Source: Mobilicoccus caccae (GTDB lineage: Bacteria; Actinomycetota; Actinomycetes; Actinomycetales; Dermatophilaceae). Taken from it: a DNA stretch of 64,000 nt. This document shows positions 46,796 to 57,370 of this stretch, in pieces (positions within the stretch are counted from its first letter, which is position 1; each line of letters starts with the position of its first letter). The translations under genes were made by a program, and so were the position numbers. The notes under the pieces were generated by a model. That model had not been told where the DNA came from. It saw nothing but the letters and a program-made list of their open reading frames with translations, and did not search any database. Where the stretch lies: NCBI RefSeq assembly GCF_030161635.1, contig NZ_BSUO01000001.1:1841199-1905198 (forward strand), read 5' to 3'.

Positions 46796-48022
46796 TCAGC
46801 TCGAGGCGACCGCGCTGCGCTCGCGCCATTCCTTGGCGTCGAAGAGCCAGACCGACATCCCGTCACCGGGCTTCATCTTGCGGGCCGATCCGGTGAACTC
46901 GATGACGTCCCCGATGATGCTCGCCCGGAACATCTCCCCGGCGGCGGCCGTGCTCATGTTGACGCAGCCGTGACTGACGTTGCGGCGCCCCTGGGCCCAC
47001 ACCGACCACGGGGCCGCATGGAGGAACTCACCGGTGTTCGTCACCCGCATCGCGTACTTGACCTCGGTGCGGTAGTAGTTGGGGTCGTCCTCACCGACAC
47101 CGAGCGTGCCGGCGTCCATGACGTAGTCGGCGTGCTTCTCGGTGATGATCTTGGTGCCGGAGCGGGTCTCCCACTCGTCGGTGGCCTTACCGGCACTGAT
47201 GGGGTAGCTCGCGACCTTCTTGCCGTTCTCACGCACCGTCATCACGTGGTTGGCCAGGTCGACCGTGCTGACGCGGGAACGCTTGGCGATGTCGAACGTG
47301 GCGCCCTTGTTCTCGGCGATCCACTTGCCGTCGCCGGTCTGGACGCCTGTGAGCGGCGCGTTGACGTTGATCTTGGTGCCGGGCTTCCAGTAGCTGTCGG
47401 GCCGCCACATGAGCTGACGCTCGTCGAGCCACCCCCACGAGCCCTTCTGGGCCGGGGTGACCTTGATGGACAACCGCTTCTCGACGTCGGCGCGCATCTG
47501 CGGCGTCTTGACAGCGCTGTCGAAGGTGACCATGACCGGCATCCCGACACCGACCGTCGCCCCGTCGGGGGTGACCCGGTAGGTGGCGGTGACCTTGGGC
47601 TTGATGGTCGTGAAGGACCGCTCCTCCTGCGTCACCTTGCCCGCGGAGTTCTTGGCACTCGCCCGCCACGTGTACGAGGCATCCGGTACCAGACGCGTGT
47701 CGGGGGCCACCTGCCACATGCCGTCGACGATCTTGCCGCCAAGAGGCTTCTTGTCAGGACCGATCAGGCGCACGGAGACCAGCTCGCCACCCTGGACGGC
47801 GACCTTGAGAGCCTCGTCGGGCTTGACGGGCGTCTGCGCGTCCTTGAGGGAGAACTGCAGGGCCGCATCCGGCACGGTCGGCGAAGGACTCTGCGCCGTA
47901 TCGCCGGCCTCGCCGGAGACCACGGGCAGACTCGTGTTGCATCCCGCCGTCGCCACCAGCGCACCCAGCGCCAGCGGCACGCCCACATGGCGCACACGAA
48001 CCCTCACACCGCGAACCAGCAC
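46796..48022 (-). CDS. L,D-transpeptidase lipoprotein
   Basis: This 408-residue enzyme makes 3-3 crosslinks in peptidoglycan. It has an N-terminal lipobox VATAGC, two Ig-like domains (FTTIKPKVTATYRVTPDGA), and a C-terminal YkuD domain with the catalytic Cys in NVSHGCVNMS and the His in FLHAAPWSVWA. It acts outside the membrane. The GTG 48022 is chosen because GGGAGG lies upstream; longer readings up to 48130 are open. It is one of the mycobacterial LdtB type. Confidence 0.9.
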   Translation of the reverse strand: MLVRGVRVRVRHVGVPLALGALVATAGCNTSLPVVSGEAGDTAQSPSPTVPDAALQFSLKDAQTPVKPDEALKVAVQGGELVSVRLIGPDKKPLGGKIVDGMWQVAPDTRLVPDASYTWRASAKNSAGKVTQEERSFTTIKPKVTATYRVTPDGATVGVGMPVMVTFDSAVKTPQMRADVEKRLSIKVTPAQKGSWGWLDERQLMWRPDSYWKPGTKINVNAPLTGVQTGDGKWIAENKGATFDIAKRSRVSTVDLANHVMTVRENGKKVASYPISAGKATDEWETRSGTKIITEKHADYVMDAGTLGVGEDDPNYYRTEVKYAMRVTNTGEFLHAAPWSVWAQGRRNVSHGCVNMSTAAAGEMFRASIIGDVIEFTGSARKMKPGDGMSVWLFDAKEWRERSAVASS

Positions 48023-48165
48023 CCTACTCGTCCTCCCACTGAGCCGACCGGCTCGTGACCCCTGCTCGACCATCCCTCGCACCCGTCGCGGGCGCTGCCC
48101 CCTCGAACCATGGTGGCCGATTTTTCGCATACTGGCCAGCTAGCACGTGTTTTCGAGGCGACATA

Positions 48166-48206
48166 GTTACGCGAACCCCGGTCTGCGTGACCGGAGTTCG
48201 CGTAAC
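48166..48206 (-). terminator. Hairpin terminator after ctaF
   Basis: An 18-bp inverted repeat with one mismatch (48166-48183 and 48189-48206) and a TGCGT loop. It lies 18 nt downstream of the ctaF stop and separates the oxidase operon from the L,D-transpeptidase gene. Confidence 0.8.
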
Positions 48207-48223
48207 GAGATGGGGGCGGGAGC

Positions 48224-48639
48224 TCAGAGTGTCATGTCCTGACGGAAGTACTCGAAGGTCCACCCGATGATGGCGAGGACGCCGACGATGACACCGACGA
48301 GGAACACCCACAGGCCCAGGCGCAGACCCAGGAAGACCAGGATCGCCGCGACCGCGAGGGGCAGGGGCCACCAGGAGTGCGGGCTGAAGAATCCGTACTC
48401 GCCCTCCTGCTGGTACTGCTCACCACGCGGGTCGTCGGCCGGATCGGCGTCCAGCCGGCGCATCGTGGCCCTCAGGTACATCCCCACCATGGCGCTCATG
48501 AGGCCCAGGAGCGTCATGGCGACGACACCGACCGGCTCCACGCCACCGGGAGTGGCGAAGTGCGTCCACAGCCCGTAGACGATCGCTACAGGGACGAAGA
48601 AGAAGAAGCCTGCGTTGAAGAGGCCGGAGGCTTCCTCAT
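48224..48639 (-). CDS. ctaF: Cytochrome c oxidase subunit IV (actinobacterial), one apparent frameshift
   Basis: CtaF is a small actinobacteria-specific aa3 subunit. It has helices in [20 protein letters not shown], then [19 protein letters not shown] and two C-terminal ones, with the signature [16 protein letters not shown]. An ATG at 48639 overlaps the ctaD stop by ATGA, but is one base out of frame; adding one G after ATGAG (48634-48635) gives [11 protein letters not shown], the expected N-terminus. The alternative, GTG 48667, would give a poorly conserved start. Confidence 0.88.
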
Positions 48640-50402
48640 CGAACGTTCCCCTCCCGCACGTCGTCACCGTGCTTCTTGTCGTCGAGATCCGGTTCGCCGT
48701 ACAGCTCGTCGAGCACACCCTTGTCGGGAGTCGGGCTGTCGAACGCCGCCACCTCGGGGTGGTTGAGGTCGAACACCGGGCGCTCGGAGCGGATACGGGG
48801 CAGCGAGTTGAAGTTGTGCCGCGGCGGCGGGCAGGACGTCGCCCACTCCAGCGAGGAGCCGTAACCCCACGGGTCGTCGACCGTGACCTTGGGCGCGTGG
48901 CGGTGGGTCTTCCACACGTTCCAGAAGAACGGGAGCATCGAGACGGCCAATAGCACCGAACCGACCGTCGAGATGACGTTGAACAGGACGACGCCGTCCT
49001 CGACCAGGTAGTCGCCGTAACGACGCGGCATGTTCTGCATACCGAGGACGTGCTGGATGAGGAACGTGGTGTGGAAGCCGATGAACAGCAGCCAGAAGTG
49101 CCACTTGCCGAGCCGCTCGTCGAGCATCTTGCCGGTGAGCTTGGGCCACCAGAAGTAGTACCCGGCGAACATCGCGAACACGACCGTGCCGAAGACCGTG
49201 TAGTGGAAGTGCGCGACGACGAAGTAGGTGTCGGAGAGGTGGAAGTCCAGCGCGGGGCTCGCGAGGACGACACCGGTGAGGCCACCGAAGAGGAAGGTGA
49301 CCAGGAAGCCCAGCGCCCAGATCATCGGCGTCTCGAAGGTGAGCGATCCGCCCCACATCGTGCCGATCCAGTTGAAGAACTTCACACCCGTCGGGACGGC
49401 GATGAGCATCGTCATGATCGAGAAGAACGGGAGCAGCACCTGTCCGGTGACGTACATGTGGTGCGCCCACACCGTCACCGAGAGGGCGGCGATCGCGATG
49501 GTCGCGAAGATGATGCCCTTGTAGCCGAAGATCGGCTTGCGGGAGAAGACCGGGAAGATCTCGCTGACGATGCCGAAGAACGGCAGCGCGATGATGTAGA
49601 CCTCCGGGTGCCCGAAGAACCAGAACAGGTGCTGGTAGAGGATCGGACCGCCGTTGGCCGGGTCGTAGATGTGCATCCCGAAGAGTCGGTCACCGGCGAG
49701 GGCGAACCACGCCGAGGTGAGGACCGGGAACGCCATGAGGACCAGGATCGAGGTCACCAGGACCGTCCACGTGAACACCGGCATGCGGAACATCGTCATA
49801 CCCGGCGCGCGCATGCACACGATCGTGGTGATGAAGTTGACCGCACCCATGATCGTGCCGAAGCCGGTGGCCGCGAAGCCGAGGATCCAGAGGTCGGCAC
49901 CCAGGCTCGGGGTGAACGTGGAGTTGGCCAGCGGGACGTAGGCGAACCATCCGAAGGAGGCCGCGCCACCCGGCACGAGGAAGCCGGCGACGGCGACGAT
50001 GCCACCGAAGAGGTAGAGCCAGTACGCCAGCATGTTCAGGCGAGGGAAGGCGACGTCGGGCGCGCCGATCTGCAACGGCAGCAAGGCGTTCGCGAAGCCC
50101 GAGAACAGCGGGGTCGCGAACAGCAGCAGCATGATCGAGCCGTGCATGGTGAACATCGCGTTGAACTGCTCGAGGTTCTGCAGCACCTGCAGACCGGGCG
50201 CGGTGAGCTCGGCGCGGATGATCAGGGCCAGGACTCCACCGATGGCGAAGAACACCATCGAGGTGATGAAGTACAGGTTTCCGATCACCTTGTGGTCGGT
50301 GGTGGTGATCACCTTGACGAACTGGCGCCCCAGCGAGGTCTGTCCGTCACTCGGCGGTTCGTGGTGTGCGGCGTCCTGAGGACGCGAGACGACCGAAGCC
50401 AT
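48636..50402 (-). CDS. ctaD: Cytochrome c oxidase subunit I
   Basis: CtaD is the catalytic aa3 heme-copper subunit (588 residues, 12 helices). Copper B/heme ligands are in [18 protein letters not shown] and [12 protein letters not shown]. The final heme-a ligand His is in [20 protein letters not shown]. It reduces O2 to water and pumps protons. ATG 50402 shares one base with the ctaC stop (TGATG). Confidence 0.97.
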   Translation of the reverse strand: MASVVSRPQDAAHHEPPSDGQTSLGRQFVKVITTTDHKVIGNLYFITSMVFFAIGGVLALIIRAELTAPGLQVLQNLEQFNAMFTMHGSIMLLLFATPLFSGFANALLPLQIGAPDVAFPRLNMLAYWLYLFGGIVAVAGFLVPGGAASFGWFAYVPLANSTFTPSLGADLWILGFAATGFGTIMGAVNFITTIVCMRAPGMTMFRMPVFTWTVLVTSILVLMAFPVLTSAWFALAGDRLFGMHIYDPANGGPILYQHLFWFFGHPEVYIIALPFFGIVSEIFPVFSRKPIFGYKGIIFATIAIAALSVTVWAHHMYVTGQVLLPFFSIMTMLIAVPTGVKFFNWIGTMWGGSLTFETPMIWALGFLVTFLFGGLTGVVLASPALDFHLSDTYFVVAHFHYTVFGTVVFAMFAGYYFWWPKLTGKMLDERLGKWHFWLLFIGFHTTFLIQHVLGMQNMPRRYGDYLVEDGVVLFNVISTVGSVLLAVSMLPFFWNVWKTHRHAPKVTVDDPWGYGSSLEWATSCPPPRHNFNSLPRIRSERPVFDLNHPEVAAFDSPTPDKGVLDELYGEPDLDDKKHGDDVREGNVR

Positions 50403-51292
50403 CAGTTGCCACCTCCTTGAGGCTGGTACTGCTGCTCCCCTGGCTCACCGGGAACCAGGTGCTGGCGGCTGAGGGAGTTGTCGAGCATGCCCGTCTGTCC
50501 CCGGGCCTTGAGGGCAGCCATCTGCTGGTCGAACTCCTGCTGGGAGACGACCTTGACGTTGAACAACATCGTGGCGTGGTAGGCGCCGCACAGTTCGGCG
50601 CACTTGCCCTGGAAGGTGCCCTGCTGCTTGGTGTGGATCTGCAGCTTGTTGACCTTGCCCGGGACCATGTCGAGCTTCTGCTGGAAGGCCGGCACCCAGA
50701 AGGAGTGGATGACGTCGCGTGCCGTGAGCTGGAACTCGACGCGCGAGTTCTCGGGCAGGTACAGGGTCGGCAGCGTCTCCTCGACCCCGGGCTTGCCGGT
50801 GAGCTCGGCCTGCACGCCGGACTCCCACACCTGGGCGTCGACGTAGTTGAAGTCCCAGCTCCACTGCTTGCCGACGACGTTGACCGTGACGTCGGGCTGC
50901 TGCGAGGTGTCGAGCAGGATGGCCTCGTCACGGGCCGTGAAGAAGAAGATGACGCCCACCATCATCACGGGGATGATCGTGTAGAGGATCTCGATGGGGA
51001 CGTTGTACCGCAGCTGCGGGGGCAGTCCCACGTCGTCCTTGCGGCGCCGGTAGCGCACCATGCACCAGATCGTCAGGCCCCAGACGAGGAACCCGACGCC
51101 GAGCGCCGCGATCCACATCCCGACCCACAGGGCGGTCACACGGTCGGCACCGGTCGAGGCGCCCTCGGGCAACCAGCCCCGCCGGGCCGCGTCGGAGCAT
51201 CCGCTGAGGGCAAGGGTCGCGAGTGCCGCCAAACCGCCGAGCGCGAGGCGTGATCGCCGTGCGCGCCGTGGTGAGTCATCGTGCCGAGGCAA
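50402..51292 (-). CDS. ctaC: Cytochrome c oxidase subunit II (lipoprotein)
   Basis: CtaC (296 residues) has a lipoprotein signal with LALSGC, two helices and a CuA domain with [15 protein letters not shown] and [12 protein letters not shown], holding the copper ligands. It receives electrons from QcrC. It leads ctaC-ctaD-ctaF. Confidence 0.96.
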   Translation of the reverse strand: MPRHDDSPRRARRSRLALGGLAALATLALSGCSDAARRGWLPEGASTGADRVTALWVGMWIAALGVGFLVWGLTIWCMVRYRRRKDDVGLPPQLRYNVPIEILYTIIPVMMVGVIFFFTARDEAILLDTSQQPDVTVNVVGKQWSWDFNYVDAQVWESGVQAELTGKPGVEETLPTLYLPENSRVEFQLTARDVIHSFWVPAFQQKLDMVPGKVNKLQIHTKQQGTFQGKCAELCGAYHATMLFNVKVVSQQEFDQQMAALKARGQTGMLDNSLSRQHLVPGEPGEQQYQPQGGGN

Positions 51293-51491
51293 GGTGCACC
51301 TTCCGATTCGGTTCTGACGCCCCGCCGAGATGACGGGCGCAGGGCCCCTCCCGATATTTCCCGAGGGTATCGAGCGGGGTCGTGGACGTCGCCAGCATAG
51401 ACCAGCCAGGTAGCCGATCGGCGTGCGGCAGGCCCGCTGTCTGACTGTCGTCGAATCGAATCAGACCAGGCGCCCGCCTGCCGGGAGGCGC

Positions 51492-52220
51492 TCAGGGCGT
51501 GTCGGTCCGGGCGCCCGACCGCTGCCACGCCTCGAGCAGCGCGGTCGGCATCGGCGCCTCCAACGCCCGCGAGAGCCGCCGCAGGTAGTCGGCCTGCGGG
51601 ATGTCGACGATGCCCAGGGAGGCCAGGTGGGGCGTCGACCACTGGGTGTCGACGAACCGGCGCCGGTCGCGGTCGGCGAACATCACGTCCGCCAGCCTCA
51701 CGAGCGCCACCTTGGAGGCGTCGGGGACGCGGTGGAACATCGACTCACCGGCGAAGAACCCGCCGATGGCCACGCCGTACAGGCCGCCGACGAGCTCACC
51801 GTCGCGCCACACCTCGACCGAGTGGGCCCACCCCAGCTCGTGCAGGCGGTGGTAGGCGGCGGCCACGCCGGAGGTGATCCATCGCCCGTCCCGCGCGGGG
51901 TCGGCGCAACCCGCGACGACGCCCGCGAAGTCGACGTCCAGCGTCACCTCGAAGTGTCGGACCGCCTTGCGCAGCGAGCGTGAGACGTGCAGACCGTCGG
52001 GCAGGAGCACCCCGCGCGGGTCGGGAGACCACCACACCAGCGGCCCGCTGCCGTGCCGGCCGACACCCATGGGGAAGACGCCGGCGCGATAGGCGGCCAG
52101 CAGAGTGCCCGGTTCGAGATCCGCGCCGACCCCGACCACGTCCTCGCCCCAGGCGCGTCGGGCGTCGAAGGTGTGCCGGCTGGGCGGCGGCTCGACGGGC
52201 CGGGAGCGGTCCTCAGACAC
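51492..52220 (-). CDS. aat: Leucyl/phenylalanyl-tRNA-protein transferase
   Basis: Aat adds Leu or Phe to proteins with N-terminal Arg/Lys for ClpS/ClpAP (N-degron) decay. The 242 residues include WWSPDPRGVLLPDGLHVSRS, then HSVEVWRDGELVGGLYGVAI and GESMFHRVPDASKVAL. It overlaps the upstream sugar kinase gene by 8 nt. Confidence 0.94.
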   Translation of the reverse strand: MSEDRSRPVEPPPSRHTFDARRAWGEDVVGVGADLEPGTLLAAYRAGVFPMGVGRHGSGPLVWWSPDPRGVLLPDGLHVSRSLRKAVRHFEVTLDVDFAGVVAGCADPARDGRWITSGVAAAYHRLHELGWAHSVEVWRDGELVGGLYGVAIGGFFAGESMFHRVPDASKVALVRLADVMFADRDRRRFVDTQWSTPHLASLGIVDIPQADYLRRLSRALEAPMPTALLEAWQRSGARTDTP

Positions 52221-53202
52221 GGCCTTCGGGCAGATGCGCCGCGATGACCTCGGCGTCCACCTCGCCGTAGGCGTCCGCCAGGCGGTCGCGCAGTCCGTGC
52301 AGGTCGTCCGCGTACTCCTGGGGACCGACGGGGCTCTCGACGACGTGCGTGGCCATGACGGCTCCGAGCTGCGCGCAGTGCTTCATGCCCATTCCTCGCA
52401 CGATGCCCACGAGGAACCCGGCCCGGAAGGCGTCGCCGACACCGGTCGGGTCGGCCACGCGCCGTGCGGCGACGACATCGACCGAGATCGGTTCCTCGCC
52501 CTGGGTGACGACGGTACATCCGTCCCCACCGCGGGTGATGACCCGCGTCGTGACGCGGGAGGCGATCTCCTCGGCGCTCCAGCCGGTCTTCTGGATGGCC
52601 AGGTGCGACTCGTACTCGTTGGTGAACAGGTAGGTGGCGCCGTCGATGAGCCGGCGGATGGACTGACCGTCCATGAACGCCATCTGCTGGCTGGGGTCGG
52701 CCGCGAAGGGGATGCCCCGGTCACGGCACTCGTCGGTGTGGCGCAGCATCGCCTCCGGGTCGTCCGGGCCGATGAGCACCAGGTCGAGGTCGCCGACCCG
52801 CTCGATGACCGGACCGAACTCCATGTCACGCGCCTCAGACATCGCGCCGGGGTAGAACGTGGCGATCTGGGCCTGGTCGTCGTCGGTGGTGCACACGAAG
52901 CGCGCGGTGTGCGCGGTCTCGGAGATGTGGACCGAGGCGCAGTCCACGCCGTGACGCTCAAGCCAGGAGCGGTAATCCGCGAAGTCGGCGCCGGCCGACC
53001 CGACCAGGACGGGACGCTCCCCGAGCAGGGACATCCCGAAGCAGATGTTGGCCCCCACTCCCCCTCGACGGATCTCGAGATCGGAGGCGAGGAAGGAGAG
53101 GGACACCTTCTCCAACTGCTCGGCGAGGAGGGAGTCGGCGAACCGCCCCCGGAAGGTCATGAGGTGGTCGGTCGCGATAGACCCGGCAACAGCGATAGGC
53201 AC
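52213..53202 (-). CDS. PfkB family carbohydrate/adenosine kinase
   Basis: This 329-residue ribokinase-like enzyme has GGVGANICFGMSLLGERPVL near the N-terminus and the anion-hole motif DPTGVGDAFRAGFLVGI. The place next to ctaC matches M. tuberculosis adoK (Rv2202c, adenosine kinase), so that activity is likely but not proven. The start ATG 53202 lies downstream of the erpA terminator, so it has its own promoter. Confidence 0.9.
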   Translation of the reverse strand: MPIAVAGSIATDHLMTFRGRFADSLLAEQLEKVSLSFLASDLEIRRGGVGANICFGMSLLGERPVLVGSAGADFADYRSWLERHGVDCASVHISETAHTARFVCTTDDDQAQIATFYPGAMSEARDMEFGPVIERVGDLDLVLIGPDDPEAMLRHTDECRDRGIPFAADPSQQMAFMDGQSIRRLIDGATYLFTNEYESHLAIQKTGWSAEEIASRVTTRVITRGGDGCTVVTQGEEPISVDVVAARRVADPTGVGDAFRAGFLVGIVRGMGMKHCAQLGAVMATHVVESPVGPQEYADDLHGLRDRLADAYGEVDAEVIAAHLPEGRV

Positions 53203-53284
53203 GGACCGAATCTACCGGCCGGGCCCGATGATCTCCGCGTCGGCACCCCGGGTCGGGACCGTCGTTCGGGGTGGGGCATGCGAA

Positions 53285-53317
53285 CAGGGCCGCCCCGACC
53301 TCGTCGGGACGACCCTG
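53285..53317 (-). terminator. Hairpin terminator after erpA
   Basis: A 15-bp stem with two G-T pairs and a GAG loop follows the erpA stop (53341) by about 24 nt on the minus strand. Confidence 0.75.
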
Positions 53318-53340
53318 CCTCGCGTGTACGTGGTCGCGGC

Positions 53341-53700
53341 TCAGCTGAAGGAGTCGCCGCAGGCGCAAGAGCTACCGGCGTTCGGGTTGTCGATCGTGAA
53401 GCCCTGCTTCTCGATGGTGTCCGCGAAGTCGATGGTGGCGCCCTCGAGGTACGGCGCGCTCATGCGGTCGACGACCACTCCGACCCCGTCGAAGTCACGC
53501 ACGGCGTCGCCGTCGAGCGTGCGCTCGTCGAAGTACAGCTGGTAGATGAGTCCGGAGCAGCCACCGGGCTGCACACCGACCCGCAGTCGCAGGTCGTCAC
53601 GGCCCTCCTGCTGCAGCAGGCTCTTGACCTTGGACGCGGCCACGTCGGTCAGCAGGACACCGTGCGCCGCCTCGGTGATCTGGTCGTTCTGCACAGTCAT
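53341..53700 (-). CDS. erpA: Iron-sulfur cluster insertion protein (HesB/IscA family)
   Basis: This 119-residue A-type carrier moves Fe-S clusters to target proteins. The three cysteines are in VGVQPGGCSGLIYQL and SSCACGDSFS. The ATG 53700 is preceded by GGGAG. It is monocistronic by its terminator. Confidence 0.94.
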   Translation of the reverse strand: MTVQNDQITEAAHGVLLTDVAASKVKSLLQQEGRDDLRLRVGVQPGGCSGLIYQLYFDERTLDGDAVRDFDGVGVVVDRMSAPYLEGATIDFADTIEKQGFTIDNPNAGSSCACGDSFS

Positions 53701-53831
53701 GATGCTCCCTTGTCTTCGATGGGGGGCCGCCGCTTGGGTGAGCGGATCGACGACCCACGGTGAGGCCACCCTTCACAACACCGTAGCGCCCGTGGATCTT
53801 CCCGTCGACGCCCCCGCCCCCCGCGATCGGC

Positions 53832-53856
53832 GTGTCAGGGGGCAGGTGTCAGGGGG
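53832..53856. repeat. Tandem 14-bp duplication at the glycerate kinase stop
   Basis: GTGTCAGGGGG occurs at 53832-53842 and 53846-53856 (14-bp period). The second copy holds the stop codon of the glycerate kinase gene. Confidence 0.75.
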
Positions 53857-55018
53857 ACCAGGTCCCGGCCACCCGGGCGGCGCGTTCGGTGAGCGAGCCG
53901 ACCGGGTCGGCCATCATCGCCTCGGTCTGCCCGGGGCGTTCGGCCACCGCGTAGACGCCGGTCACGCCGAGCGCCATGGTCTCGCGACGTCCGACGGTGA
54001 CCTCACCGGCGAGGACGACCGTCGGCAGCCCCCGCGCGGAGGCGAGCCGCGCCACTCCGGCGACCACGCCGCCCCGCAGCGAGGTCCAGTCGAAGCAGCC
54101 CTCCCCGGTGAGGACGAGGTCGTGGCGATCCAGTAGGGCCTCCATGTCCCAGGCCTCCTCGACGATCTCGACGGCACTGCGGATGTGACCGCCAAGCGCG
54201 AGCAGCGCGTAGCCGAGGCCACCACCGGCTCCGGCGCCCGGCTCGCGGTCGAGGCGGCGGGGCAGTCCGGTGAACAGGTCCTGGGTCGGTGGGCTGGTGC
54301 GGGAAACGACCTCGTGGAACCGCCCCAGCGCCCGCTCGAGCGCCTGGGACTGTTCGACGGAGGCGCCCCGCTCGGGTGAATCGAGGGCCGAGGTGCCGTC
54401 GAAGCCGAGCAGGGGACATGTCTCGTCGGTGGCGACGATCACCTCGACGCCGGCGAGCAGGTCCTGGGCCTCGGCGAGTCCGGTGAGCGCGTCCTCGGCC
54501 ATCTCGTGCAGGGCTCCCCCGCCGCGGGCGAGGCGGGCCGGGTCGCCGACCCCGAGCGCGCACAGGAGTCCGGCTCCCCCGTCGTTGGCGGCCGAGTCGC
54601 CGACGGCCAGGACGACGCGGTGCGCCCCTTCCTCCAGCGCGGCGCGGATGAGCTGCCCCACGCCGAACGAGCTGGTCATGAGGGGGTTGCGCTCGTCGGC
54701 ACCCAGCAGGTGCAGACCGCACGCCTGCGCCGCCTCGGCGTAGGCCGTGCGGATGATCGTCGACCCGGAGGTCTCGTCGACCAGCAGCAGGGAGGCGGGC
54801 ACGTCGCGCCCGAGCGGGTCGCTGACGGTCGTCGCCACCGACACCCCGCCGACGGCCGTGGCGAGCACCGACAGGAATCCGGGGCCGCCCGCGGACAGCG
54901 GTGCGAGCGTGAGCTCGTCGTCCGGGGCCCGCAGTCGCCACCCCTTGGCCATCGCCTCCGCCGCCTGGACGGCGGTGAGGATCCCCGGGAACGATTCGGG
55001 GCAGATCAGGACGCGCAC
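53849..55018 (-). CDS. glxK: Glycerate kinase
   Basis: This 389-residue kinase phosphorylates D-glycerate. It shows the family start VLICPESFPGILTAVQAAEA, SAGGPGFLSVLA, a GDSAANDGGAG motif and LTGEGCFDWTSLRGG. The GTG 55018 is preceded by GGGAGAG. It is 16 bp after the M20 peptidase gene. Confidence 0.9.
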   Translation of the reverse strand: MRVLICPESFPGILTAVQAAEAMAKGWRLRAPDDELTLAPLSAGGPGFLSVLATAVGGVSVATTVSDPLGRDVPASLLLVDETSGSTIIRTAYAEAAQACGLHLLGADERNPLMTSSFGVGQLIRAALEEGAHRVVLAVGDSAANDGGAGLLCALGVGDPARLARGGGALHEMAEDALTGLAEAQDLLAGVEVIVATDETCPLLGFDGTSALDSPERGASVEQSQALERALGRFHEVVSRTSPPTQDLFTGLPRRLDREPGAGAGGGLGYALLALGGHIRSAVEIVEEAWDMEALLDRHDLVLTGEGCFDWTSLRGGVVAGVARLASARGLPTVVLAGEVTVGRRETMALGVTGVYAVAERPGQTEAMMADPVGSLTERAARVAGTWSP

Positions 55019-55034
55019 GTGCTCTCCCGCCGGG

Positions 55035-56422
55035 TCAGGACGCCGGAGCGACGTCGTCGAGACGGCCGAGCTGGTCGAGCAGGAGCGCCTCGGCGAGGCA
55101 GACCTTCTCGAACTCCGCCAGGTGCAGGCTCTCGTCGGGCCCGTGCGCCCGGGTGTCGGGGTCCTCGACACCCGTGATGAGGATCGCCGCATCGGGGAAC
55201 GTCTCGGCGAACTCCGAGATGAAGGGGATGGAGGCACCGAGCCCGACGACGGTGGGGTCGGTCTGCCACGCGGCCTCCAGCGCGGCGTTCGCGGCCGCGA
55301 CGACCGGTCCCTGCGTCGACGCCGTGAAGCCGGCGCCGGCGTCCTCGAGCTCGACCTCCACGTGGACACCCCACGGCGCGTGGGATTCCAGGTGGACCTT
55401 GAGTGCCTCGAAGGCCTGGTGGGGGTCCTGCTCCGGGGCGATCCGGACCGAGACCTTGGCCCGGCAGGAGGGTGAGAGCAGGTTCGCGGCGACGTCCACG
55501 GCAGGGGCGTCGATGCCGACCACCGTGATGGCGGGCTTGGTCCACAGTCGCGAGGCCAGCGAGCCGGTCCCGATGAGGTCGACGCCGTCGAGGATGCCGG
55601 AGTCGGTGCGCAGCGTGTCCTCGGGGTAGTCGACGCCGAGGTCGTCGGTGGCGGTCAGCCCCTCGACCGCCACGTCACCGGCGTCGGTGTGCAGCGTCGC
55701 GAGCAGGCGGCACATGGCCGTGATCCCGTCGGGGACCGGGCCGCCGAAGAGGCCGGAGTGCAGGCCGTGATCCAGGGCGCGCGTGGTGACGGTGAACCGC
55801 ACGTTGCCGCGCAGCGTGGTCGTGAGCGAGGGGGTGCCGATCGCCCAGTTGGCCGAGTCGGCGATGACGATGGCGTCGCACTCGAGCCGGTCGGCGTAGC
55901 GGGAGAGCAGCGCGGGCAGCGACTCGCTGCCGACCTCCTCCTCGCCCTCGACGAAGAACCGGATGGACACCGGAGGCGTGCCGTCCTGCGCGCGCAGGGC
56001 GGCGACGTGGGCCATGACACCGGCCTTGTCGTCGGCGGTGCCGCGGCCGTAGAGGCGCCCGTCGCGCTCGGTGGGCTCGAACGGCGGTGACTGCCAGTCG
56101 GAGTCGGGCCCGGGCGGCTGGACGTCGTGGTGGGCGTAGAGCAGGACCGTCGGCGCACCGGGAGGTCCGTCGATGCGGCCGATGATCGCCGGGTGCCCCT
56201 CCCCTCACGGACGACCTCGACCTCGGCGCCGGCCCCGGCCAGGAGCTCGGCGACCTTCTCGGCGCTGCGCGTGACGTGCGCGGCGTCGAAGGAGGACAAG
56301 GACACCGACGGGATGCGGACCAGATCCTCCAGATCGGCGCGGACCGTGGGCATCAGCTCGCGGATCCGACCCCGGAGATGGTCGACGCGGTCGGACGGCA
56401 GCGACGTCTGCGGCTCAGTCAT
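55035..56422 (-). CDS. M20 family dipeptidase, one apparent frameshift
   Basis: This zinc dipeptidase (about 462 residues) has an N-terminal DLEDLVRIPSVS. The metal motif YAHHDVQPPG and LYGRGTADDKAG fall after the frame break at 56196-56204 (four G, A, four G on the coding strand); adding one G restores it. FFVEGEEEVGSESLP carries the catalytic Glu. It belongs to the carnosinase-like dipeptidase group and probably acts on peptides taken up from outside. Confidence 0.88.
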
Positions 56423-56481
56423 CGCACCAGCCTAACGATCGATTGGAGTCGAGCGGGGTGGTCACGGATAAGGTGAGGCTC

Positions 56482-57107
56482 GTGTTCGGACGGAAGAAGA
56501 AGGAAGGCGAGCCCACTCGCACCGGGTCGACCGCGGCATCGGCCGCGTCGATGACCGAGGCGAGCTCGCCGGTGCGCCCGGGGGCCAAGAATCGGCCCAC
56601 CCCTCGCGACGTGAGGCGGAGGCGGCGCGGCGGCGACCCATCGTGCCCGCCGACCGCGAGGCGGCCAAACGCGACTCCCGCCAGCGCGAACGTGCCGAAC
56701 GCAGCAAGTACCGCGAGGCGATGTACCGCGGTGAGGAATGGGCGCTCGGCCCGCGGGACAAGGGCGCCCAGCGCCGGTTCATCCGCGACATCGTCGACGC
56801 CCGCTGGAACATCGGTGAGTTCCTGCTGCCGATCATGATCGTCGCCCTGCCGATCAGCCTGTTGCCCTACGGCTGGGCCTACACACTCGGGTTCGCGGTT
56901 CTCTACGGCATGCTCTTCGTCACGATCCTCGACGTCGTGCTGCTGGTGCGGCGCGTCAAGAAGGCCGTGCTGGCCAAGTTCGGCGAGGAGCCCCAACGCG
57001 GCACGGGCTGGTACGTGTTCTCGCGGTCGGTGCAACTCCGTGCGGGCCGGGTGCCCCGACCGCAGGTCACGCGCGGCGGGCAACCGATCCCCACGCGACC
57101 GGCCTGA
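56482..57107 (+). CDS. DUF3043 membrane protein, one apparent frameshift
   Basis: The N-terminus FGRKKKEGEPT and a basic region lead to NRPTP, after which one C must be added at 56600-56603 to reach SRREAEAARRRPIVPADREA. Two C-terminal membrane helices follow (LLPIMIVALPISLLPYGWAY). The restored length is 208 residues. Function unknown; the family is restricted to actinobacteria. The GTG 56482 is the start. Confidence 0.86.
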
Positions 57108-57111
57108 GCGG

Positions 57112-57330
57112 TCAGCCGGCCGCCAGGCTCATCGGTCCGTAGACCTCCCGCTCACCCTCCAGGAGGGTGACCTGCTCGACGCCGGCGTCGGCGAGGTCGG
57201 CCCACCCCTCGGACAACCAGGCCTCGGCCTCGCCCTGGCTCGGAAAACCCGAGCCGGGGACGACGTCGCCACCCACCGGGGTACCGTCCGAGCTCTCGCA
57301 CCGCCAGGTCCATGCGTTCGACGAAGTCAT
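57112..57330 (-). CDS. Conserved hypothetical protein
   Basis: This 72-residue protein has TWRCESSDGTPVG, then FPSQGEAEAWLSEGWADL and EVYGPMSL. It is a small soluble protein found in other actinobacteria in similar form, of unknown function. It is convergent with DUF3043 with a 4-bp gap. Confidence 0.75.
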   Translation of the reverse strand: MTSSNAWTWRCESSDGTPVGGDVVPGSGFPSQGEAEAWLSEGWADLADAGVEQVTLLEGEREVYGPMSLAAG

Positions 57331-57370
57331 GTCGGCGACCCTAGGCCAACATCGATCCCGCCGCGAGGCA

